From Runella rosea (GTDB taxonomy: Bacteria > Bacteroidota > Bacteroidia > Cytophagales > Spirosomataceae): a stretch of 64,000 nucleotides of DNA. The DNA lies in NCBI RefSeq assembly GCF_003325355.1, contig NZ_CP030850.1, positions 1,364,001 through 1,428,000 on the forward strand, written 5' to 3'. Below, piece after piece: positions 1 through 8,217 of the stretch. A model generated the notes under the pieces. It was not told where the DNA came from and ran no database searches. It saw nothing but the letters and a program-made list of their open reading frames with translations. Position 1 is the stretch's first letter. The number at the start of each line of letters is the position of its first letter. A program made the translations under genes and the position numbers.

Positions 1-665
1 GGCGTGGGATCTGGCTCTTCCAGCAATCGACGAAAAACGGGGTCGGAAGTATATTGGGCAATGCCCATTCCACGCAAAAAAGGCAGGTACGCCAGCTCCA
101 AATCTTGGGTGCGCCAGCCCAGAAGGGTTGTATCCAAAGTAACTACAATTGCCTCACAACCACTGCTTTCGGCGCGCCGAACAAAACTCGCCACCAATTC
201 GTCCGACTTACTCCAATATAACTGAAACCATCGCGTTTGCTGGCCCATTGCCGCCGCGCAGACTTCCATAGGTACCGATGCCTGATTGGAAAAAATGTAA
301 GGTATGCCCGTGGCAGCGGCGGCTTTGGCTACGGCCAAATCTGCCTCAGGATGCGCCATTTCCAGCACACCAATGGGAGCCAACAATAAGGGATAGGGAT
401 GTTTTTTACCGAATAATTCAATGCTCGTATCCCGCCCCGACACATCACGTAACATACGTGGTATGATGCGCCAACGCTCAAACGCCCGACGATTTTGCCG
501 CATGGTATCACCGTGGCCCGCTCCTCCCACAATATAAGCCGCCGCCTGCGGCGACAGGGCTTTTATCGCTTTGTTTTCCAACCCCTGAGCGTCAACAGGA
601 ATTGAAGACACGATTCCTGAGGCTCCTTCAAAATATATTTTTTTCTGGCGTTCAAAGGCGTTCAT
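1..665 (-). CDS. FMN-dependent alpha-hydroxy acid oxidase (lactate 2-monooxygenase-like), C-terminus beyond window
   Basis: Only the N-terminal ~221 codons lie in the window; the frame runs open off the left edge. The protein begins MNAFERQKKIYFEGA and carries YIVGGAGHGDTMRQN, LLLAPIGVLEMAHPEAD and RWFQLYWSKSDE, the N-terminal half of the FMN TIM barrel of the (S)-2-hydroxy acid oxidase family (lactate oxidase, lactate 2-monooxygenase, glycolate oxidase). The LAPIG segment is the usual FMN-binding strand. Members oxidise 2-hydroxy acids to 2-oxo acids with FMN; the lactate 2-monooxygenase branch decarboxylates. The catalytic His and Arg of the C-terminal half are outside the window, so the substrate cannot be judged. 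A strong terminator separates it from the upstream Mpo1-like gene, so it is probably its own transcription unit. Confidence 0.85.
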   Translation of the reverse strand, partial: MNAFERQKKIYFEGASGIVSSIPVDAQGLENKAIKALSPQAAAYIVGGAGHGDTMRQNRRAFERWRIIPRMLRDVSGRDTSIELFGKKHPYPLLLAPIGVLEMAHPEADLAVAKAAAATGIPYIFSNQASVPMEVCAAAMGQQTRWFQLYWSKSDELVASFVRRAESSGCEAIVVTLDTTLLGWRTQDLELAYLPFLRGMGIAQYTSDPVFRRLLEEPDPT

Positions 666-706
666 AAGGCTGGGTCAATCAGTTGGTATTTTAGGTTTAG
701 GATAAC

Positions 707-737
707 AAAAAAGGTAATCGGCATTGCACCGATTACC
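707..737 (-). terminator. Intrinsic terminator after the Mpo1-like gene
   Basis: On the minus strand a 9-bp perfect stem (GGTAATCGG / CCGATTACC, 713-721 with 729-737) with a 7-nt loop is followed by six T residues (707-712). It lies just downstream of the Mpo1-like stop codon and before the 2-hydroxy acid oxidase start. Confidence 0.85.
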
Positions 738-758
738 CCCAAATTTGAGATAAAGTTA

Positions 759-1223
759 TCAATATGGTATCCCTGCTTTTTTGTAGATAAAGTGCATCAA
801 CCACGCGGGGCCAATCATCAGAAATTGTAAATCTTTAAAAAAAGAAGGTTTTTTTCCTTCCACTTTATGCCCCCAAAATTGCCCAATCCAAGCAATCACA
901 AAAATACCCAACGAAACCTGCCACAGCGTCCAACCTTGATTTTCAACTTGTTGGGCCAGAAAAAGGCACAAACTCGTAAACAGAATCAATCCAATCGCTA
1001 AGGTAACCGATAAGCGTATGTAATAAATCGTCACCAGTGCCAGTACGAGCATAGCCACATTGAGCGGCAGATTTTCGGCAATCAAAACGGGCAGTTTGAT
1101 ACTATAAAGCAACCCTACCACACTAAAAAAAATGGCAGGTACACAAATCCAGTGTACCAGTTTATTGGTAGGATTCTGATGGCTTTCACCGTATTCATTC
1201 AGCCAGGCATCAATGGTTCTCAT
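759..1223 (-). CDS. Mpo1-like / DUF962 membrane protein (putative 2-hydroxy fatty acid dioxygenase family)
   Basis: A 154-aa protein starting MRTIDAWLNEYGESHQNP. The N-terminal segment with NEYGESHQNPTNKLVHWICV and the following four to five hydrophobic segments (roughly residues 30-50, 55-75, 80-100, 110-125) match the DUF962/YGL010w family. Yeast Mpo1 of this family is an Fe(II)-dependent dioxygenase that shortens 2-hydroxy fatty acids by one carbon; conserved His residues such as those in ESHQNP and LVHW are the expected metal ligands. I use the internal ATG at 1223 because the family starts there and the 12 upstream codons have no conserved character. The neighbouring partial gene also acts on 2-hydroxy acids, but a terminator separates them. 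Confidence 0.8.
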   Translation of the reverse strand: MRTIDAWLNEYGESHQNPTNKLVHWICVPAIFFSVVGLLYSIKLPVLIAENLPLNVAMLVLALVTIYYIRLSVTLAIGLILFTSLCLFLAQQVENQGWTLWQVSLGIFVIAWIGQFWGHKVEGKKPSFFKDLQFLMIGPAWLMHFIYKKAGIPY

Positions 1224-1340
1224 AATTGTAAAAGGGTTGGTTTTATAAAGATAAATCACAAATAAACCTCCTTAAAATTATATAAATAACCACAAAATGA
1301 CAAACCCATACTGAATAATCAGCCCAAATCGGGCGTTTGG

Positions 1341-2450
1341 TTATTCATTTTCTTCTTCCTCTTCGGCCCCGACCAGTACATATTCATAATCTCCGTCGAT
1401 GGCGTATTCGTCGCAGAGCGCATCCAAATCTGCCAAGAAATCTTCGTACACATCCGTCAGAATTTCGAAGTTGGTGATTTCGAGGTACTCTACCCCGTCC
1501 TCATCTTCGATGGTTTCGTAGTCAAAATAGTACTCATCTTCCTCACTCACGTACTCCTGACAAAGGGCTTCTAGTTGAGCTGCAAAATCTTCGGGGTCTT
1601 CGACTTGAATGTAGAAATCCGTCAGGTAGGTTCGGTCTTCATCGTAGAAATTGGACTCCTCGCTATCGTCAGAAATATCCTCGCTGAAATCCAAATTTTC
1701 TACGGCTTTTACAATCCAGGAATCGTGTCCGTTGTAATCTTCGTGCATGACATAATCGTACGGAATGTAGCAATAACCACCGTCGCCCCATCTTTCACCC
1801 CAAGAATTACGGACGATAAACATTTTGTCGGGGTCAGAATAACCCACACAAAGCATGGCGTGCCAACCGTGCGTTTCACGAACCTCGTCAGAAGCTTTGG
1901 GCATGATTACCCGGCCTTTGTTGCGATTTGCGCTATCAAAAGACTTAAAGGTATTAAGCGCAAACGCAATCGGGTACCCTTCGGCCAGGGTTTGCCGCCA
2001 GAGGTCTAAGTCCGTTTTGATAAATTCGGCTTCTACAATCCGGAAATTAGCCCCGTGATTGTAGGAATCCTCATCGGGTTCTTCCGTTATCCTATCATTA
2101 TCATTGGGCCAATAATCTTCTGAGCAAGCACCGTATTCTTTTAATCCTTCGATGGCATTGACCATCATCGAGCCATTATCTTCGTCTTGTTCACCCGCAA
2201 AATACCGGGCATTATAGTAAATAAACAAACGACTTACATCCGAAGAATCGCCGAGCGTACGCTTGGCCAAATACTCGTATGCACCCGCAAAGGAGTTGGC
2301 TACGCAACTGTTTCCCACCTGCATTTCGACCGAAGTCATAAATTTTCGCAAGTCGACTTTGGGCGGGAGATTAAGATTTTTTTTGATTTTTTTTTGGGTT
2401 ACATCGTCTGGCATTTTACCAATACGATAACCACCTATTCGGTCAGCCAT
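1341..2450 (-). CDS. Papain-like (C1 family) cysteine peptidase, cytoplasmic, acidic C-terminus
   Basis: A 369-aa protein without signal peptide or propeptide. The catalytic layout of papain-type peptidases is visible: oxyanion Gln44 and nucleophile Cys49 in QVGNSCVANSFAGAYEY, His197 in THGWHAMLCVGY, and Asn215 in IVRNSWGERWGDGGYCYI. After about residue 255 comes a very acidic tail holding two similar segments (DFAAQLEALCQEY and DFLADLDALCDEY, each followed by E/D/Y-rich sequence), ending in a Glu run. The short N-terminal stretch before VDLRKFM means no removable inhibitor prodomain of normal size. It stands alone between a 120-bp gap and a terminator. The substrate is unknown; peptidase assignment is secure, role is not. 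Confidence 0.85.
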   Translation of the reverse strand: MADRIGGYRIGKMPDDVTQKKIKKNLNLPPKVDLRKFMTSVEMQVGNSCVANSFAGAYEYLAKRTLGDSSDVSRLFIYYNARYFAGEQDEDNGSMMVNAIEGLKEYGACSEDYWPNDNDRITEEPDEDSYNHGANFRIVEAEFIKTDLDLWRQTLAEGYPIAFALNTFKSFDSANRNKGRVIMPKASDEVRETHGWHAMLCVGYSDPDKMFIVRNSWGERWGDGGYCYIPYDYVMHEDYNGHDSWIVKAVENLDFSEDISDDSEESNFYDEDRTYLTDFYIQVEDPEDFAAQLEALCQEYVSEEDEYYFDYETIEDEDGVEYLEITNFEILTDVYEDFLADLDALCDEYAIDGDYEYVLVGAEEEEENE

Positions 2451-2506
2451 TGCATTAAAAAGGTTAAGAGTTTAGGGTACAGGGGTTTTCTTATTGCGAA
2501 TAAAAT

Positions 2507-2537
2507 AAAAAGAGCTGAATCTTGCGAATCAGCCCTC
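2507..2537 (-). terminator. Probable intrinsic terminator after the T9SS protein gene
   Basis: On the minus strand an imperfect hairpin (GCTGA...TCAGC with partly paired interior) is followed by TTTTTATTTTATT. It sits ~45 bp past the stop codon of the gene at 2580-4940. Confidence 0.55.
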
Positions 2538-2579
2538 AAATAACCAACAAAAAGGTATATTTTTTTTACTTATTTAGTT

Positions 2580-4940
2580 TCAATGAATAATGATTAATCG
2601 TTTTTTAATCTCTTCCCTGCCTACTTTTACCCGTATCCAATACAACCCAGGAGTCGCTTCTGCTTCATAATACCCTGCACGCACCTGTAAAGGCAATGAA
2701 CGGCCCGTGGCGTCAAGCATCTCTACTAAGGTATTTTGCCCCTGAGGCGGTAGCGTCAATTGAAACCTACCATTCGTTGGATTGGGATAAACATTTACCA
2801 ACTCAGTCAACGTAGGTTCCACACCAAGCGGCTGTAAAATCGTAATTCCCAACGCTTGGGAAGTATTACGGCAGCCGTCTTTGGTCACTCGTACGGCGTA
2901 GTTTCCGCTTTCTCCCGCTTCATACACCGAGTTGGTTTCTCCCGTGATTTCTATTCCATCCTTCAACCATTGATAGGTTAGACCCGTCCCTTCATTGGCC
3001 TTCAATCGGGCCTTCAATGGGGCATAAATCGGGCCTGTTACTTCAGGCGTAACGGTGGCTTCTACGGCAGGCTTTATTTCAACGACGGGCGATAAGGAAG
3101 AAACAGCGCAGACAGTATCCCGCACCAAAACGCGGTAAGTTCCTGGCGCAGTTGCGTCAAAAGTCGACTGTACGGCGGCGGGTAGGATTTGCCCATTGCG
3201 CTGCCATTGGTAGGACAAAAAATGGAGAGAATCGGTATTCGCAATCAAAGGCAACTTTTGTCCTTCGCAAAGGGCCGATGCCGTTGATTGAAGCGTAGCG
3301 GTAAGGTTCTCGTAGCAGGGCCGCGTGATTTTAGTGACGGAGGTAAAGTGCGAAAAGTTATCCCAATTGCCCATCGTCGCATCAGGATTCAGGGTAACCA
3401 ACAATTGGGTAATCAGGTATTCATCTTTCTGTTCGTTGGAAGGATACGTTCCCGCCAGCATTCGTGCCTGACGGTTGGGGTCTTGCACTGGTAGCTTCAC
3501 TGGCAGCGCCCAAATCAATCGCCCAGTCGTTGAAAATTTTGAAATACGAAATGTGTTAACCACATCCAAACCTGTCAATTTCAGGAAACTCGCCGCATTT
3601 GCATTCTTCTCAGAAATGGTTTCGGTCAGAAGCAGCGCTCCGTCACGGTCAAAACTTAAAATGGCATAAGAAGTAGGCCGTTCTACCGTCCAAGCGAGTT
3701 CCCCTTCGGGATTGACCGCATAGACTTTCTGGGTCGTGGTAAAATAAATCCATCCCTGATTATTTTCCACAAAATGAATAATCTTGTCGGAGAAAATAGG
3801 GCTTCCACTCGACGTCAGCAGAAACAGCTTATAATCGTTGTAGTAGTGCGTATATCCAAGAATTCTGCCGTTTGAATAAACCTTTAATTTGTTCAAATAG
3901 GCAGGGCCAGAGAATTTCCACTGCAACTGACCAGCACTATCAAATTTGATGAGTTCAGGAATGGCATAGTTTTTACGAAAAAGCAAAAATCCGTTGTCGG
4001 GCGTACTTTGGAAGGCAACATTATTGAGGTTATAGAAAGGCGGTAATTTAAGGGAAAGCGTTTCGGTTTTTTTTCCTTCCATATCAAATTTAAGAAGGCT
4101 TCCTGTCGAATCTTTTACCGTCAACACTACGAAGCGAGATTGTGCATCTTGACCCACAATTTTGGTCGAATAAACACTTGAATCGGCCAAAACACTCCAT
4201 TTTTCGCGCCCAGTACTATCTACCAACACGAGATTTTTGACGGTAGTCAAAAGGAGAGAAAAATCCGTTTTAGAACGAATTTCTTTCTTGGCAATGTAGG
4301 CCGCAGTCCTATCATTCCCCAAAAAAGGCACATCAGATGCAGTAGGCTTATAAATGGAATCCTGCCAACGAAACAACGCTGAACGCATCGCATATTTCCA
4401 CGCGACCTGTCCATTGTTGTCAACGCTTATGATGCTGTCGGGAACAAAAGCCCCATTTTCATGCAACGAAATCAGGAATCCTCCGTTGGTATTGGGCGTC
4501 AGTGCCCCCACCTTTAGAGGATTTTCGACACGTTTAAAAACGGCTTTTACATCACTGTTGGGATCATAAACGGTTGAGGTATAATAAACTTTATTGGTTT
4601 GAGGCTCGGTGATGCTCCCAGTTTCTACAAAATATCCATTGATAAAAGGCTGATACTCAAAATTATTGTTCAGCAAGTTGCGGTTATCCTTTTTAAAAGT
4701 ACTGTCCACAAAAATGGTTCGATTCACGACCGTTGTACTGCATTTCAGGACACATTGTCGATACGGGAAACTAAACAGGATTGAACCGTTAGGCGTTTGA
4801 TGGCTAAAAGGCCACCCAATGGCAAGCTCACCATTCAACGAAGTGCCGACTGATTTCTCCCACAGTTTATTGGAAATCAATTGCGCATGTACACACGCGC
4901 CCCAACCGCTTAGTGTCCACAAAAACAATAATTTTTTCAT
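2580..4940 (-). CDS. Secreted protein with Ig-like domains and type IX secretion C-terminal sorting domain
   Basis: A 786-aa exported protein. A signal peptide ends around VHAQ (residues 1-20). Residues ~25-540 form repeated beta-rich units with SAGQLQWKF, EGELAWTVE and STGRLIWALP, like a PQQ/WD-type beta-propeller. Two Ig-like modules follow (YQWQRNGQILP, then YQWLKDGIEI). The last ~70 residues are a type A T9SS sorting domain: VYPNPTNGRFQLTLP, LDATGRSL, and a final GLYWIRVKVG...KKRLII strand. Such domains direct proteins across the outer membrane through the Por/type IX system, usually with removal of the C-terminus. It ends 14 bp upstream of the anti-sigma-like gene in the same direction, so it may be co-transcribed with the sigma unit. 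The ligand is unknown; it shares architecture with the gene at 8218-11139. Confidence 0.85.
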   Translation of the reverse strand: MKKLLFLWTLSGWGACVHAQLISNKLWEKSVGTSLNGELAIGWPFSHQTPNGSILFSFPYRQCVLKCSTTVVNRTIFVDSTFKKDNRNLLNNNFEYQPFINGYFVETGSITEPQTNKVYYTSTVYDPNSDVKAVFKRVENPLKVGALTPNTNGGFLISLHENGAFVPDSIISVDNNGQVAWKYAMRSALFRWQDSIYKPTASDVPFLGNDRTAAYIAKKEIRSKTDFSLLLTTVKNLVLVDSTGREKWSVLADSSVYSTKIVGQDAQSRFVVLTVKDSTGSLLKFDMEGKKTETLSLKLPPFYNLNNVAFQSTPDNGFLLFRKNYAIPELIKFDSAGQLQWKFSGPAYLNKLKVYSNGRILGYTHYYNDYKLFLLTSSGSPIFSDKIIHFVENNQGWIYFTTTQKVYAVNPEGELAWTVERPTSYAILSFDRDGALLLTETISEKNANAASFLKLTGLDVVNTFRISKFSTTGRLIWALPVKLPVQDPNRQARMLAGTYPSNEQKDEYLITQLLVTLNPDATMGNWDNFSHFTSVTKITRPCYENLTATLQSTASALCEGQKLPLIANTDSLHFLSYQWQRNGQILPAAVQSTFDATAPGTYRVLVRDTVCAVSSLSPVVEIKPAVEATVTPEVTGPIYAPLKARLKANEGTGLTYQWLKDGIEITGETNSVYEAGESGNYAVRVTKDGCRNTSQALGITILQPLGVEPTLTELVNVYPNPTNGRFQLTLPPQGQNTLVEMLDATGRSLPLQVRAGYYEAEATPGLYWIRVKVGREEIKKRLIIIH

Positions 4941-4954
4941 TGCTGTTCTCTGAT

Positions 4955-6121
4955 TTATGGCATCATTCCCAAACTTACTTTCAATCCGAAATTGTACGGA
5001 TTAACGCGCAATAAGCCGTTAGCCGTAGTTTTGCTTAATACACTGTAAGAGGCCGTTGGCTCTACGGTCATCCATACCCGTGGGGTAAGCAATTTCTGCA
5101 TGCCCACCGAGATATGTCCCCAGACATAAGGTTGCCGACGGTCCATCTCTATCGCTGCTTCGGTACCAAGGCTTACAAAATACCTTTGTCGACCATTGGC
5201 GGCCAATTGGTATTGGCGGTCGGCACGAATTCCCACCAAATGCCATTCACTCATTTCTTCTGCCTGCTCTGTTTGCCAGCTCACTGTCGGTTGAGGGGTG
5301 AGAGTGCTTAGTTTGTATTCGTTGGTGCTCAAGGTATATTGCATTCGCTGACGCATTTGCGTATAACTAAGCCCCACACGCCAAGCTGACCGGTCATGCA
5401 ATAACGTCAATTCCGTTCCAATGCGCAAACCGGTTCGGCTGCCATTTAAAGGATGTTCTGAGTGAATCTGTTGGATTTGCGCAGTTGCTTCGGGCAACAC
5501 ATACATTCGCTGATAAGTGGCCAACGGCATCACACTGATCGACCACAGTCTGATTGCGGAAGTAGATTTGACTGGAGATTGTAGCACATTTACCTGTGAG
5601 CTTCCTAATATGACCGTCGGCGCTTTGATTCCGTTCCCTTTCAATAATTCAGGCTGAAACGAAGGTGGAATTGCTGCTGCCGCCAACGTTGTCTTTTCGG
5701 GCTCAGTCAATGCAGGGCTCGGGCTATTTTGTTCTTTTTGGGGTTCAATTAAAGTCTTTGCGGAGGATATTTTTTCAGAAGCCAATGCAGTGGCCAGTTC
5801 ATTTACAGTTACCTTAACGGTTTTAACCAATTGTTTATCAACAAACTGCACCTGCCTGCGCATTTTTACAGGTTGATTTGCGGAAGCGTCAATGTTGATT
5901 TTTGCCGTTGCCTGCAACCATTTGCTATGCACTGGTGCATGGCAAATACCGGCACAAAATACTCCTATCAAAGCCCCTAAAATGATTCTGGGCCAGACAG
6001 CATTTCGGGGGGCAGTCAGCAACCCTGCCTCAATACGTTGCCAGGCTTGCGGGTTGGGTTCAGACTCAAAATCCTTAAACATGCCCCCCAACAATTCCTT
6101 TAACTCATCATCGTCCTTCAT
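4955..6121 (-). CDS. Anti-sigma-factor-like transmembrane protein with outer-membrane-barrel-type C-terminus
   Basis: A 388-aa protein of a layout common beside Bacteroidota ECF sigma factors. The N-terminus (KELLGGMFKDFESEPNPQAW) is a short cytoplasmic acidic helix. One membrane segment at ~43-62 (VWPRIILGALIGVFCAGICH) follows, then a Ser/Pro/Thr-rich linker (~100-190). The C-terminal ~190 residues alternate polar and aromatic residues in barrel-like strands (GLRIGTELTLLHDRSAWRVG, YFVSLGTEAAIEMDRR), ending near YNFGLKVSLGMMP. The start codon is 6 bp after the sigma-factor stop, a strong sign of a sigma/anti-sigma pair. Anti-sigma activity is inferred from position and architecture; no classical zinc anti-sigma HxxxCxxC motif is present. 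Confidence 0.65.
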   Translation of the reverse strand: MKDDDELKELLGGMFKDFESEPNPQAWQRIEAGLLTAPRNAVWPRIILGALIGVFCAGICHAPVHSKWLQATAKINIDASANQPVKMRRQVQFVDKQLVKTVKVTVNELATALASEKISSAKTLIEPQKEQNSPSPALTEPEKTTLAAAAIPPSFQPELLKGNGIKAPTVILGSSQVNVLQSPVKSTSAIRLWSISVMPLATYQRMYVLPEATAQIQQIHSEHPLNGSRTGLRIGTELTLLHDRSAWRVGLSYTQMRQRMQYTLSTNEYKLSTLTPQPTVSWQTEQAEEMSEWHLVGIRADRQYQLAANGRQRYFVSLGTEAAIEMDRRQPYVWGHISVGMQKLLTPRVWMTVEPTASYSVLSKTTANGLLRVNPYNFGLKVSLGMMP

Positions 6122-6127
6122 ATTGGT

Positions 6128-6685
6128 CTATAAAGTTATTGCCCAAAGGCCCATTGCTTTCAATTTTTGTTTCAGGATTTCCCGCGCTCTGGCCAACTGC
6201 GATTTAGATGTTCCTTCGGCAATACCGAGCATCTCCGCAATTTCCCGGTGGGTATATCCATCAATATAATACAGGTTGGCCACCAAACGGTAGCCATTAG
6301 GCATTTGATTGATTATGTTCAGTACTTCTTCCTGCGTCAATTGGTCATATACATTCGGCGTTTCGCTCCAGTCTTCCAAAATGGCTTCGTAGTTTACCTG
6401 CTCACTCTCATGTTGGTGTTGACGGTAGTAGTCAATGGCCGTCCGTACCACGGCTGATTTTACCCAATACACTACTGATTCGGGATTTTGCAGGGAACCA
6501 ATGTTTTGGAAAATCTTCAGGAAGGCTTCCTGAAAAACATCCTCCGCTTCAGCAACTGTTCGCGTATAACGACGACAAATACCCATCATACGCCCTTTAT
6601 ACAAATTGTAAAAGGCATTTTGGGCCTGACGGTCATTGCGCTGACAGGCTTTTACTAAATCTATCTCTTTTTGAGATGCGGCCAA
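6128..6685 (-). CDS. ECF-type RNA polymerase sigma factor
   Basis: A 185-aa sigma-70 family protein. Region 2 lies at about residues 15-85 (FYNLYKGRMMGICRRYTRTV, AEDVFQEAFLKIFQNI). Region 4 lies at about 120-175 with the helix-turn-helix YIDGYTHREIAEMLGIAEGT followed by SKSQLARAREILKQKL. Regions 1 and 3 are absent, as in ECF sigma factors. It directs RNA polymerase to a small regulon, here probably under control of the membrane protein encoded 6 bp downstream. The next gene in the run is a T9SS-exported protein, a likely regulon member. Confidence 0.93.
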   Translation of the reverse strand: MAASQKEIDLVKACQRNDRQAQNAFYNLYKGRMMGICRRYTRTVAEAEDVFQEAFLKIFQNIGSLQNPESVVYWVKSAVVRTAIDYYRQHQHESEQVNYEAILEDWSETPNVYDQLTQEEVLNIINQMPNGYRLVANLYYIDGYTHREIAEMLGIAEGTSKSQLARAREILKQKLKAMGLWAITL

Positions 6686-6739
6686 AATGGTAAACGTTTA
6701 TGCTATATAGCTGATTCCTGAATACATTTTACTAAACTC

Positions 6740-7906
6740 TTATCCTGATTTTTTGTATTGATACAGCCATTTGCCGTTTCCATCAAAGAGAACCATGTAG
6801 CTATCTGCGTTTATTTTCACTTCAACTACATACTTTTCGGGAAGATTTTTGTCCGTCCGCTGCAACTTTCGGCCTCTAATCCATTGCCAGCTACTCCATT
6901 GGCTGTCAAGGTATTGACGCGTAGCATCGGGAATATCATTGGTACTAATGATCGAAGTTTTGATCACGAATGCGGTGCCCGTTCGGTAATCTGCCAGTGC
7001 TCGAAAGAGTTCCTGATTGGCATTTTTCCCGCGTGTTGTCCATTGGGCTTCTTTGCCAAACTGTCGTTCTCTCACGCTGTATTCCCATGTCCACCCAGGA
7101 GCCTGAGCCGTCATCAAAGCATTGAGTTGAGCGGGTGTCTCATTTTGGGGAGTCACTTCATAGCTTATTTCTTTTTCCAACGGGGCAATCCATTCCAGCA
7201 CTTTGCCATCCGCTGCCAGCAGGATTTCAGTACTTGTAACGGATTTATTGGTCAGTTGGTAGTTGGTCAATACGATTTTGGCCGTTTGGTCTTCGTACAC
7301 ATACACCACTACGTGCGCCACGGCAAATTGATTTTGGGCAAAGAACTGACGAATGTGGGCGGGAATCCGCGCATCTTCCCTGATCTGCTCGGTGGTGGTG
7401 AGATAAAGGTTGGTCGTGCGGACAGGAGCAGCGGCGGGGACATCGGTTTCCAAAACGTTATTGCTGTTAAAACGAAGCTTTCGAATTTGGCCGTCTTTCA
7501 TTTTTACCTCTACCAAAAAGCCCGCCGGCGTTTGCGCATCCCGCTGAATCACCGATGCCGATTCAATAAACCCTTGCTGCGCAATCCGATTGGCTTCGTT
7601 CCGAACAGCTACGGGCAGTTGCTGGGGTTTTCCAACTAATCGATTTTCAAAAAGAATTTCGCCGCTATCGTCTATCAACAATAAATTTCGGTGCATGGCC
7701 GACGGAAAATCAGCTTGCCATAATTCGCCGTTTGCCATTCTGGTAAGGCTTACATCAGACATGTTGGGATTGATGGCCCGAACCGATTCCACCACGGCCT
7801 GCGGTATCTGAGGCTCTTCAGGGATAATCGTATCTTTATTGACAACTGCGTCGCAAGACCAAAGCCCTCCTAAAATCCCGATTGCTATGTAACGTTTCAA
7901 TGACAT
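6740..7906 (-). CDS. PepSY-like repeat lipoprotein
   Basis: I start at the ATG at 7906, which gives MSLKRYIAIGILGGLWSCDAV, a lipoprotein signal with lipobox LWSC; 14 more in-frame codons lie upstream but would spoil the signal peptide. The mature part (~370 aa) repeats a module resembling PepSY-like domains: IPQAVVESVRAINPNMSDVS, LPVAVRNEANRI, IPAHIRQFFAQNQFAVAHV and IPDATRQYLDSQW, each followed by strands of the type FLVEVKMKDGQIRKLRF and YVVEVKINADSYMVLFDG. This fits an outer- or inner-membrane-anchored periplasmic protein of unknown ligand. It ends 55 bp upstream of the sigma-factor start and could be co-transcribed with it. Confidence 0.65.
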   Translation of the reverse strand: MSLKRYIAIGILGGLWSCDAVVNKDTIIPEEPQIPQAVVESVRAINPNMSDVSLTRMANGELWQADFPSAMHRNLLLIDDSGEILFENRLVGKPQQLPVAVRNEANRIAQQGFIESASVIQRDAQTPAGFLVEVKMKDGQIRKLRFNSNNVLETDVPAAAPVRTTNLYLTTTEQIREDARIPAHIRQFFAQNQFAVAHVVVYVYEDQTAKIVLTNYQLTNKSVTSTEILLAADGKVLEWIAPLEKEISYEVTPQNETPAQLNALMTAQAPGWTWEYSVRERQFGKEAQWTTRGKNANQELFRALADYRTGTAFVIKTSIISTNDIPDATRQYLDSQWSSWQWIRGRKLQRTDKNLPEKYVVEVKINADSYMVLFDGNGKWLYQYKKSG

Positions 7907-8217
7907 TATGAAAACTTTTAAACAATTGACCCGCTGTTTTTGGTACATGGCAGGTTGCTGAATCCATAGACGAAAGTAACCGCCCGTTGGGTTGTCTGCA
8001 CCGGCAAAAAGGTTGATTATTTTTTAGAAAGATAGTCGAAATCACTAATATCCCGTCAAATCTCTCATTTTCACAGGGCCGTAGTCCCGAAATTTGACTG
8101 AATTAAACCATACAACCCTTTTACAGCATCTCCCGTCTATGCTATTGTGTTCCTCTTTTATCCATTCGGGAAGTACCGATACGGTACTTTCTAAACCATT
8201 GAATTTTAATTTATCCA
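7907..8217. promoter_or_regulatory. Divergent intergenic region with a perfect 8-bp inverted repeat
   Basis: This 311-bp gap separates the divergent PepSY-like and T9SS-protein genes and must hold both promoters. The visible structure is the inverted repeat AAGTACCG-ATA-CGGTACTT at 8171-8189, 29 bp before the plus-strand start codon. It lacks a T-run, so it is more likely an operator or 5' leader hairpin than a terminator. I see no gene here. Confidence 0.4.
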
